Below, piece by piece: positions 18,087-24,861 of a stretch of DNA of 64,000 nucleotides. Location: the NCBI GenBank assembly GCA_023421675.1, contig JAEZTC010000002.1, forward strand, positions 186,001 to 250,000, in the 5' to 3' direction. The notes below the pieces were generated by a model. That model was not told the DNA's origin, ran no database searches, and worked only from the letters and a program-made list of their open reading frames with translations. Made by a program: the position numbers and the translations under genes. The number at the start of each line of letters is the position of its first letter. Position 1 is the stretch's first letter. Source of the stretch: Bacillota bacterium (lineage in GTDB: Bacteria; Bacillota; Clostridia; Acetivibrionales; JANLFN01).

Positions 18087-18497
18087 TTGGAAGAGATAAA
18101 CAATAATATTAATATTACCGATGATATGGGTTCAGTAAGAATAACGGATGAAGTAGTTGCCATTATCGCCGGTATGGCTGCAACAGAAGTAGCTGGAGTA
18201 GCCGGCATGAGCGGCGGTATTGCAGGCGGTATTGCTGAAATGCTGGGAAGAAAAAACCTCTCAAAGGGTGTAAAGGTTGAGGTAGGAGAAAAAGAAGCTG
18301 CTATTGATATGTATATAATAGTTGAATATGGCTACAGGATTCCTGATATAGCTTGGGAAATACAGGAGAAGGTTAAGAAATCCGTTGAGACCATGACGGG
18401 GCTTAATGTTGTTGAGGTTAATATACATGTTCAGGGTGTAAACATAGAAAAAGAAAGCAAAAAAGATTCAAATGACGATTCTCCAAGAGTCAGATAG
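18087..18497 (+). CDS. Asp23/Gls24 family envelope stress protein
   Basis: A 136-residue protein of the Asp23/Gls24 (DUF322) family, which collects at the membrane through AmaP and is linked to cell-wall stress. ITDEVVAIIAGMAATEVAGVAGMSGG and the C-terminal ETMTGLNVVEVNIHVQGV are family hallmarks. TTG 18087 is chosen because GGAGG at 18073-18077 is ideally spaced; the frame is open further upstream but without a site. The protein is encoded next to amaP and DUF2273, the usual trio, and before nusB as in B. subtilis yqhY. Confidence 0.9.
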   Translation: MEEINNNINITDDMGSVRITDEVVAIIAGMAATEVAGVAGMSGGIAGGIAEMLGRKNLSKGVKVEVGEKEAAIDMYIIVEYGYRIPDIAWEIQEKVKKSVETMTGLNVVEVNIHVQGVNIEKESKKDSNDDSPRVR

Positions 18498-18550
18498 ATT
18501 TTGGGTTATGTTTACCAAGGTTTAAATATGTCAATAATTATTACGATCAT

Positions 18551-18600
18551 ATAAACCGTATGGTTCAAAGTGATTTCGCTCCGGGACTGTACGGTTTATG
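18551..18600. repeat. Inverted repeat between asp23 and amaP
   Basis: ATAAACCGTA and TACGGTTTAT flank a loop of about 30 bases. It lies in a 283-base gap that is otherwise AT-rich. No clear T-tract follows, so it may be a weak terminator or a mobile palindrome remnant. Confidence 0.45.
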
Positions 18601-18780
18601 TTTAAATTGCGTACATTTGGGATTTGAATTCGCTATATTTTGGTTTATTTTTTTAAAAATATAATTTATAATTAAATTAACACATATTTCCGCAATGAAT
18701 ATTAAAGGTGAATTCCAGCGGGAAATTGAAAAAGTAATCTGCATAAATAATTAAAAAATGCGAAGAGGTGGGGTAGACTT

Positions 18781-19329
18781 ATGAACCTTTTTTTCAGAGT
18801 ATTGTTGGCAATATATGCTTTCTGTCTTACTATAATTACGGGTATAGCAATAGCAGTTACGTTGGAACCAAGCCTGTACGATGATATTACACAATTTTTT
18901 TATGACGGAATCAAAGGGAGAACCTCTTCGATAATCATATTTGTTTTTGAGCTGATTTTCCTTGTTATCGGTATAATATTCCTTTTCTCGGGCGTAAGAA
19001 GCAATAAGGATAAAAAATCAGTCAAAAAGCATACTAATATAGGTGAAATAAAAATATCCATTAATTCCATTGAAAATATTGCTCTTGCAACTTCAAGAAA
19101 ATTCAGCGGAATAAAGGATTCAAAAGCATATGTTACTAAGCACGAGGACAATGTATCGGTAATTATCAAGACAGTTGTTCTTCCTGATGTTAATATACCT
19201 GCACTGGCAGAGGACATGCAGTCTAAGGTAAAAAAATCAATAGAGGAAACTGCGGGTGTAGCGGTAAACGATGTAAAAGTTGTTGTTGACAACATATACA
19301 CAGGTTATACAAAGTCAAGAGTAGAGTAG
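18781..19329 (+). CDS. amaP: Alkaline shock response membrane anchor protein AmaP
   Basis: A 182-residue protein with two membrane helices (about 4-26 and 54-76) and a cytoplasmic C-terminal domain (about 88-178) resembling Asp23 itself, with VNIPALAEDMQSKVKKSIEETAGV and VNDVKVVVDNIY. AmaP anchors Asp23 at the membrane. GAGGTGGGG precedes the ATG. Together with the upstream Asp23 gene and the downstream DUF2273 gene it forms a recognised set. Confidence 0.88.
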   Translation: MNLFFRVLLAIYAFCLTIITGIAIAVTLEPSLYDDITQFFYDGIKGRTSSIIIFVFELIFLVIGIIFLFSGVRSNKDKKSVKKHTNIGEIKISINSIENIALATSRKFSGIKDSKAYVTKHEDNVSVIIKTVVLPDVNIPALAEDMQSKVKKSIEETAGVAVNDVKVVVDNIYTGYTKSRVE

Positions 19330-19356
19330 TAATGCGGGGACATACGGAGGTTAACT

Positions 19357-19587
19357 ATGATTAAAGACAAGTTCCTGAGTATATACAATGCCCATAAGGG
19401 TGGAATGAACGGAGCACTGATCGGATTTATTATTGCAGTCACTTTTTTGATACTGGGCTTTTGGAGGACGTTGTTTATTGCAATATTCATAGGAATAGGT
19501 TATTATATTGGCAAGAGAATCTACGAAGACAAGGATTACATAAAGAATCTCCTGGATAGGGTGCTACCACCCGGAACATATAGGTAG
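19357..19587 (+). CDS. DUF2273 small membrane protein
   Basis: A 76-residue protein with two close hydrophobic segments (GALIGFIIAVTFLILGFWRTLF and IAIFIGIGYYIGKRI), the pattern of DUF2273, which accompanies amaP and asp23 in many Firmicutes. Its function is unknown; a role in membrane anchoring of the Asp23 complex is plausible. A good GGAGG site precedes ATG 19357. Confidence 0.85.
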   Translation: MIKDKFLSIYNAHKGGMNGALIGFIIAVTFLILGFWRTLFIAIFIGIGYYIGKRIYEDKDYIKNLLDRVLPPGTYR

Positions 19588-19671
19588 GAAAAGGCAAGGT
19601 TGAACTTGTTGAATCTCAGCCTTTATTAATATAATAAGCACCAGGACAACAAGGTTGGGAGGTATTATTTA

Positions 19672-20097
19672 GTGGGAAGAAGAGCGTCAAGAGAATTGGC
19701 CATGAAGCTCTTATACCAGCTTGAAATCCAGAAGGATGACAAGGAAGAGCAGATAGAAACAGCATTGCAGCAAGAATCGCTAACCAAAGGCGATAAAGAC
19801 TATATACAAACAGCTGTTAACGGAGCTTATGAAAAAAGGGAATATATCGATAAGCTTATAGAAGAACATTCAAGAGGCTGGAAGCTTAACAGGATTTCAA
19901 AGGTTAATTTGTCAATACTGAGACTTGGAATCTACGAAATATGTTATTTTGACGATATACCTTATAATGTTACTATAAATGAAGCCGTTGAACTGGCTAA
20001 AAAATTTAGCGGGGAAGAGGATGGAGCGTTTATAAACGGTATACTTGGCAAGGTTCAAAAAGGTCAAAAGCTTGAAGCGGAAAACAAACAACAATAA
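19672..20097 (+). CDS. nusB: Transcription antitermination factor NusB
   Basis: A 141-residue all-helical protein that, with NusE (S10), binds boxA of rRNA leaders and promotes processive antitermination. It starts at GTG 19672 behind GGGAGG. The opening GRRASRELAMKLLYQLEI and the later YNVTINEAVELAKKFSGEEDGAFINGILGKV are diagnostic. folD, which follows nusB in B. subtilis, is absent here; a hairpin with a T-tract and then xseA follow directly. Confidence 0.96.
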   Translation: MGRRASRELAMKLLYQLEIQKDDKEEQIETALQQESLTKGDKDYIQTAVNGAYEKREYIDKLIEEHSRGWKLNRISKVNLSILRLGIYEICYFDDIPYNVTINEAVELAKKFSGEEDGAFINGILGKVQKGQKLEAENKQQ

Positions 20098-20112
20098 TAA
20101 AACAGTTAAGTA

Positions 20113-20140
20113 AAGCCGGTTATTTATATACCGGTTTTTT
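20113..20140 (+). terminator. Terminator or attenuator between nusB and xseA
   Basis: AAGCCGGT and ACCGGTTTT form a stem around a 9-base AT-rich loop, followed by six T. It sits just upstream of the xseA ribosome-binding site, so readthrough would set xseA expression unless a promoter lies inside. Confidence 0.65.
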
Positions 20141-20154
20141 CATAGGTGATAATA

Positions 20155-21360
20155 ATGCAGAAAATACTTAGTGTTTCTGAACTTAACAGGTACATAAAAC
20201 AGATAGTTTCAACCGATCATGTCTTATCCGGACTTTGGATAAAGGGCGAAATATCAAATTTCAAAAGCCATTACTCCGGACATATGTATTTTACTCTTAA
20301 AGATGAAGCAAGCCTTCTCAAGTGTGTTATGTTTAAAGGTAATGCATCTTTACTTAGGTTTGTACCTGAGAATGGAATGAAGGTAATAATCAGAGGCTAT
20401 ATTTCGGTTTTTGAGAGGGACGGACAATACCAGCTATATGCTGAGGAAATGCAGCCTGATGGTCTTGGAAACCTTCACCTGGCTTTTGAACAATTGAAGA
20501 AAAAGCTTCAGGAGGAAGGGCTTTTTGATGAAAGATTCAAAAAAAAGCTGCCATATCTTCCGAAATGCATAGGTGTGGTAACTTCTCCGACAGGTGCTGT
20601 AATAAGGGATATTTGCAATGTTCTGGGCAGAAGGTTTGGTAACATTGAATTGAAGGTATATGGTGTTGCAGTTCAGGGTGAACTTGCTCCCAAGCAGATA
20701 GCACGAGCCATTAGAAAGCTTAACGAGCTTAACTGCGTGGACCTTATTATAGTTGCGAGAGGCGGAGGTTCGCTGGAAGAGCTTTGGGCCTTTAATGAAG
20801 AGGTTGTTGCAAGAAGCATATTCGAGTCACAAATACCAGTTATATCTGCAGTAGGCCATGAAACAGACTTTACTATAGCCGATTTTGCAGCTGATTTAAG
20901 AGCGCCGACTCCATCTGCAGCTGCAGAAATTGCGGTTCCTGAGAAGAAAATTCTTGAAAGGAAGCTGGCAGAACTGTCTGCAAGACTTGAAACCTCTCTT
21001 GTCAAGAATTTGAATACAAAACGTGACAAACTGTCAAAGCTTTCACAAAGCTTTGCTTTTAAGCAGCCTTACAACAGGGTATATCAGGAAAGAATGAGAC
21101 TTGACCAGCTAAATAAATACTTTAACAGAGGGATTACCGCAAATGTTGAGCAGGCTGCCTCCAGGCTTTCGCTGCTTGCTGGAAAGCTGGATGCCATGAG
21201 TCCTTTAGGTATAATATCGAGAGGCTACAGCATAGTAAAAAAAGCATCTGATAAAAGTATTATAAAATCTATAGAAAATGTATGTGAAGGTGAAGAGTTG
21301 GAAATTAATGTTATTGATGGCAGTATAAATTGCCTTGTCAAAGGTAAGGAGGGGAAATAA
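20155..21360 (+). CDS. xseA: Exodeoxyribonuclease VII large subunit
   Basis: A 401-residue catalytic subunit of ExoVII, which degrades single-stranded DNA from both ends to short oligonucleotides. It has an N-terminal OB-fold (about 1-100, with WIKGEISNFKSHYSGHMYFTLKD), a catalytic domain (about 105-310, with IGVVTSPTGAVIRDI and VARGGGSLEELWAFN, and GHETDFTIADFAADLRAPTPSAAAE), then a long coiled coil. ATG 20155 fits AGGTGAT; an in-frame GTG at 20146 lies inside that site. It ends one base before xseB starts. Confidence 0.96.
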   Translation: MQKILSVSELNRYIKQIVSTDHVLSGLWIKGEISNFKSHYSGHMYFTLKDEASLLKCVMFKGNASLLRFVPENGMKVIIRGYISVFERDGQYQLYAEEMQPDGLGNLHLAFEQLKKKLQEEGLFDERFKKKLPYLPKCIGVVTSPTGAVIRDICNVLGRRFGNIELKVYGVAVQGELAPKQIARAIRKLNELNCVDLIIVARGGGSLEELWAFNEEVVARSIFESQIPVISAVGHETDFTIADFAADLRAPTPSAAAEIAVPEKKILERKLAELSARLETSLVKNLNTKRDKLSKLSQSFAFKQPYNRVYQERMRLDQLNKYFNRGITANVEQAASRLSLLAGKLDAMSPLGIISRGYSIVKKASDKSIIKSIENVCEGEELEINVIDGSINCLVKGKEGK

Positions 21361-21618
21361 ATGGCCAAAGAAAAACAAAGCTTTGAAGTAGCTGCAGGTG
21401 AGCTTGAAGAGATAGTAAACAAGCTTGAAAAGGGTGAATTGACTCTAGACGAATCAATAGTACTTTTCCAGCGTGGAATAGAACTTTCTAGATATTGCAG
21501 TAAAAGGCTTGATGAGGTTGAAAAGAAAATCACAATGCTTATAGAAGAGGAAAATGGAGAAGTTAAGGAAGTTCCGTTCAAACTCGGAACTGCCTTGGAG
21601 GAAAAAAATGAACCCTGA
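21361..21618 (+). CDS. xseB: Exodeoxyribonuclease VII small subunit
   Basis: An 85-residue helical-hairpin protein that binds in several copies along the XseA coiled coil and controls ExoVII activity. FEVAAGELEEIVNKLEKGEL and LDESIVLFQRGIELSRYCSKRL are the signature. It starts immediately after the xseA stop with AAGGAGGGG inside xseA, indicating translational coupling. Its end overlaps the ispA start by 11 bases. Confidence 0.95.
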   Translation: MAKEKQSFEVAAGELEEIVNKLEKGELTLDESIVLFQRGIELSRYCSKRLDEVEKKITMLIEEENGEVKEVPFKLGTALEEKNEP

Positions 21619-22516
21619 CCAACACAATGAACTTGATACTAAAATACAGCATTGGATAGATATAATAAATAAGTCACTTGAAGAATTTGTTAGGGAAAAG
21701 CAGATTCCCCAGGCGAAAATCTATGAAGCAATGCGTTACAGTCTGCTTGCCGGAGGAAAAAGAATACGTCCGGTAATTATGCTTGCTGTTTGTGAAATGC
21801 TTCAGGGAGATGTAAATGAAGCTATTCCATTTGCATGTGCAATAGAAATGATACATACATATTCATTAATACATGATGATCTTCCTTCAATGGATGATGA
21901 TGATTACAGGAGAGGAAGACTTACAAACCATAAGGTTTATGGTGAGGCAATAGCTGTTCTTGCCGGTGATGCGCTGCTTAATAAAGCGCATGAGATCCTT
22001 CTGGATGCAATTGCTCAGGCAAAAGACAATATGCAAAGAAAAGCTTGCGCAGCTCGTGTGATTTCTGCATCAGCAGGAACTGAGGGAATGATAGGCGGCC
22101 AGGTTGTTGATCTTGAATCTGAAGAAAAACAAATCTCGGAAGAATTACTTTTATATATGCATAAAAACAAAACAGGTGCGCTTTTAAAAGCACCCGCAAT
22201 GGCTGCAGCCGAGCTCTACGGTGCTTCGGAAGAAGAAAAACAATGCATAAGCGGGTTTGCAGAAAAGCTTGGCATTGCTTTTCAGATAAGGGACGACATC
22301 CTTGATGTTGAAGGAAGCCTTGATTCCATGGGAAAACAGGCAGGCTCTGACGAAAAGAAGGGTAAATCCACATATGTTTCTCTGTATGGGCTTGAAGAAG
22401 CAAAAAAACGTCTTACAGAAGTAAGTGAACAAGCGGTAGACTGTCTCAAAAGCTTTGGAGATAGGGCAAAACTCTTAAAAAGTCTGGTTGAAAGGCTTGC
22501 AATACGGGAGTCATAA
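21608..22516 (+). CDS. ispA: Farnesyl/geranyl diphosphate synthase
   Basis: A 302-residue trans-prenyltransferase that condenses isopentenyl diphosphate with allylic diphosphates. The first aspartate-rich motif is DDLPSMDDDDYRRGR, with the two-residue insertion typical of bacterial short-chain enzymes; the second is RDDILD. GGKRIRPVIMLAVCEM is also conserved. ATG 21608 is chosen because TTGGAGG at 21595-21601 precedes it, inside xseB. With dxs downstream it forms an isoprenoid unit, interrupted by OLE RNA and oapA. No terminator is visible after it. Confidence 0.95.
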   Translation: MNPDQHNELDTKIQHWIDIINKSLEEFVREKQIPQAKIYEAMRYSLLAGGKRIRPVIMLAVCEMLQGDVNEAIPFACAIEMIHTYSLIHDDLPSMDDDDYRRGRLTNHKVYGEAIAVLAGDALLNKAHEILLDAIAQAKDNMQRKACAARVISASAGTEGMIGGQVVDLESEEKQISEELLLYMHKNKTGALLKAPAMAAAELYGASEEEKQCISGFAEKLGIAFQIRDDILDVEGSLDSMGKQAGSDEKKGKSTYVSLYGLEEAKKRLTEVSEQAVDCLKSFGDRAKLLKSLVERLAIRES

Positions 22517-22518
22517 GC

Positions 22519-22960
22519 TAGTTGACAGTTGACAAGATGACAGTTAAGATCAATTGAGAATTGAGAATTGAGAAATGAGAATTAAAGGCGAGTTGACAGT
22601 TGACAAGATGACGAGAGGACAGTTAAGAGCAAGTGTACAATGTACAATTAACAGTGTACAGTTAAAAGATAATATAAAGGCATTTAGTCGGTGGAACCGA
22701 CTTGGTTTTGACAGCCGTGGGTTTCAACCCACGGGGGAAGTGTATATAAGCAGACATAGGTGTTTTTTGGAAGGGCAGATTAAAAAGTTTACAGTTGACA
22801 AGATGACAAGAGGACAGTTAAAAGAGAGTGTACAATTTACAATGTACAGTTTACAGTTAAAGGCAAAAGCTGGTTGACAGTTGACAAGATGACAAGAGGA
22901 CAGTTAAAACCAATGTACAGTTTACAGTTAAAAAGAGTGTACAATTTACAATGTACAGAT
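22519..22960. repeat. Cluster of dispersed TTGACAGTTGACAAGATGAC repeats
   Basis: At least four copies of a unit reading about TTGACAGTTGACAAGATGAC then AAGAGGACAGTTAAA begin near 22521, 22591, 22794 and 22874. They are interleaved with 'gtacaatttacaatgtacagt' segments. An AATTGAG tandem (about 22552-22583) lies between the first two. A related single copy is at 8521. The open frames across this area have repetitive composition and no ribosome-binding site, so no gene is called. Confidence 0.8.
22686..22734. repeat. Double REP-like palindrome
   Basis: Two perfect hairpins in tandem: AGTCGGT-gga-ACCGACT (22686-22702) and CCGTGGGTT-tc-AACCCACGG (22715-22734). The second closely resembles a hairpin at 39643-39664 by the RADAR island. 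Such palindromes are typical of REP elements mobilised by IS200/IS605-type transposases (family knowledge). No such transposase lies in this window. Confidence 0.65.
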
Positions 22961-23012
22961 AAAAGATATAACATAGGTGAAGGTTTTACTTAAACAGAGT
23001 TGATTTTTTATT

Positions 23013-23273
23013 AAAGCTGGTTTATTTTATGGAAAGAACATATGTGTAGAGGAATTAGAGACTGTTAACTCCGGGCAAGGAAAGCAAATTCACTGTTTCC
23101 TTGAACCTCTAAGATGTAGAAATATCATTGGTTTATGATTTCACATTTGGCTTCTGAAATGTGAAATTGGATTACAAAATTTCTCATCTTAATCTGTTTG
23201 AATTTGCCCGAGCTGAATTTACAGGATCTATGACTCGGAACATTCAGTTCTTGGAATAAAATAAACCTGCTTT
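23013..23273 (+). repeat. Long-hairpin element, copy 1 (261 nt)
   Basis: Terminal inverted repeats of about 27 bases (beginning AAAGCTGGTTTATTTTAT and ending ATAAAATAAACCTGCTTT) allow the whole element to fold into one long bulged hairpin. Inner conserved blocks are AGAACATATGTG, AGCAAATTCACTGT, GAATTTGCC and GAGCTGAATTTACAG. A second copy, on the opposite strand, is at 48967-49169, with the same terminal repeats and inner blocks but a shorter, different apical region. No coding capacity was seen. It lies about 260 bases upstream of OLE RNA. It could be a MITE or a structured RNA; see findings. Confidence 0.75.
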
Positions 23274-23535
23274 GATTTCATAAAATATTTTGATTTATAG
23301 GTATAAGGTATAACAAGCTTTACATAGATTTAACTTGATTATTTAGCTACATAAAGCATGTAAAACCCTATAAAACATGTAGTAAGAATGAAGGCTTTAA
23401 TATGTTTAATAAGTCAAAACCGCTCATAAAGGGTCTAAATCGACAAATATAAGCTGTTTTATACCCTGGGGTTTTATGTTATAATTATCGAGATTGCTAA
23501 AACATAAGTTTTAGTGTAGGAATTACTTAATCAAT

Positions 23536-24157
23536 AAGACAGGGTGGTACAGTATTCTAGTCGGGACTGCTGTTTCTGAAGACGGGCCTAAAAATCCGTC
23601 ATAGGGCACATCGATGAAGTTCCTTGTGTCGGCTTGCTACGCCCAGTGGTGGGTCGATGCTGGGAGTTAAGGTTTAGGGGCGATCTGCAATGGCATGCAG
23701 GCGTTGACCCCTCTACCGTGGAGACCCTTCATTTTGGTTGGAAGACTTGGGAAGCTTGCTTCCTGGAGACTTTTCGCCACGATAAGGGATTAAACCTGTT
23801 AGGCGGTGTCATGTTGATGCTGTGAACAGTGTAGCCTGCCTTGAGTGGGATTGGTGGATAATGGATCAGACGTTTGTGTATCGGCCAATATATAAGCGTT
23901 ATTGCTGTTTGAAACCAATGCTGCAAAAGAGGCTAGGAAGCAGTTAGCCTGAAGAGGAAATCTCCTAGACTGTTCTGTTAGGAGGTATATTGGGGATTGC
24001 AGTGTGGACTAAGTGGTAATCAGGCCCCACAAAGGGTAACTATGTGGCGGAAGCTTTAAAGGGAAACCGCTGATTTGGCGACATTTCAGTAGAGTCCGGG
24101 GAAATCCTGCCTGACCTAAGCCGCAAAATTTACTCAATATATCGCCACCCCGTTTTA
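23536..24157 (+). ncRNA. ole: OLE RNA (ornate large extremophilic RNA)
   Basis: A GC-richer, highly structured, non-coding stretch of about 620 nt between ispA and a DUF21-like membrane gene, exactly the known position and length of OLE RNA (about 610 nt) in Firmicutes. A closing helix can be drawn between AAGACAGGGTGG (23536-23547) and CCACCCCGTTTT (24145-24156) with one mismatch and a wobble. Internal hairpins include TCTCCTA/TAGGAG-type and GTGTG..-rich stems near 23960-24060. OLE RNA binds OapA at the membrane and is linked to ethanol, cold and Mg2+ stress responses in Halalkalibacterium (Bacillus) halodurans. Ends are approximate. A TATAAT at 23480-23485 could start its own transcript. 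Identification rests on context, length and structure, not on a covariance search. Confidence 0.85.
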
Positions 24158-24184
24158 TACATATTTTTTACAGGTGGTATAAAA

Positions 24185-24811
24185 TTGAAAGAAGAAGAAT
24201 CAAAGAACAATACAAATGAAAAGAAGATTAAATTCAGGGCGAAAACCCTTAAATCACGTCAGGAAAACGCAAAGTGGGTTATTATTATAACTATTGCGTC
24301 TTTTTTTCTATCTGCATCTTTATCTTACCTTACATCAGGAATCAATGATTTAAGTACTATTATAGCGCTTCTTATAGTTTTTGTAATAATACTTATTAAT
24401 ATTATATTTGACTCTATTGGTATTGCTGTTACCGCTGCTGACGAGACTCCTTTTCATGCAATGGCATCAAGAAAGCTTTATGGCGCAAGACAGGCAATTA
24501 TGCTTATAAGAAATGCAAACAAGGTATCAAGTATCTGTAATGACGTTGTCGGTGACATAGCGGGCGTTATAAGCGGAACGGTAAGTGCTTTTATAATTGT
24601 TAAGATTTCCGGCAACAGCGACGCTTCAGAGACAACTCTTGCAGGCCTTTCAATAACGGGCATGGTAGCATCGCTTACTGTTGGAGGCAAGGCAGTAGGA
24701 AAAATCATTGCAATGCACAGCAGTAATTATATAGTATATAAGATAGCTGTATTGATAAAGTTTATAACAGGCGGACGAAGAAAAAGCAAGAAGAAACAAG
24801 TAAAACCATAA
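24185..24811 (+). CDS. oapA: OLE-associated protein OapA (DUF21-like membrane protein)
   Basis: A 208-residue protein with four predicted membrane helices (about 31-52, 57-78, 118-140 and 150-170). The N-terminus is Lys/Arg-rich (EKKIKFRAKTLKSRQ) and the C-terminus ends GGRRKSKKKQVKP; both are suited to RNA contact. AVTAADETPFHAMASRKLYGARQA is a DUF21/CNNM-like motif. It starts at TTG 24185 behind AGGTGG, 27 bases after the predicted OLE closing helix. OapA forms a membrane-bound complex with OLE RNA (known). The position between ispA and dxs is conserved. Confidence 0.88.
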   Translation: MKEEESKNNTNEKKIKFRAKTLKSRQENAKWVIIITIASFFLSASLSYLTSGINDLSTIIALLIVFVIILINIIFDSIGIAVTAADETPFHAMASRKLYGARQAIMLIRNANKVSSICNDVVGDIAGVISGTVSAFIIVKISGNSDASETTLAGLSITGMVASLTVGGKAVGKIIAMHSSNYIVYKIAVLIKFITGGRRKSKKKQVKP

Positions 24812-24861
24812 TATGATTTGTTTAATAAAAACAGTTTAAGTTGTTGAAGGCGGGATGAAGG

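Noticed and set aside
22575..22877. Open frame of 100 codons in the ispA-OLE gap
   Set aside because: It is made of the TTGACAGTTGACAAG repeats and a REP palindrome, has repeated peptide words and no ribosome-binding site.
22519..22960. CRISPR array
   Set aside because: Repeat units vary in length, are imperfect and lack uniform unique spacers; no cas genes are present.
23634..23825. Open frame of 63 codons
   Set aside because: It lies entirely inside the predicted OLE RNA, lacks a ribosome-binding site, and its composition reflects RNA stems.
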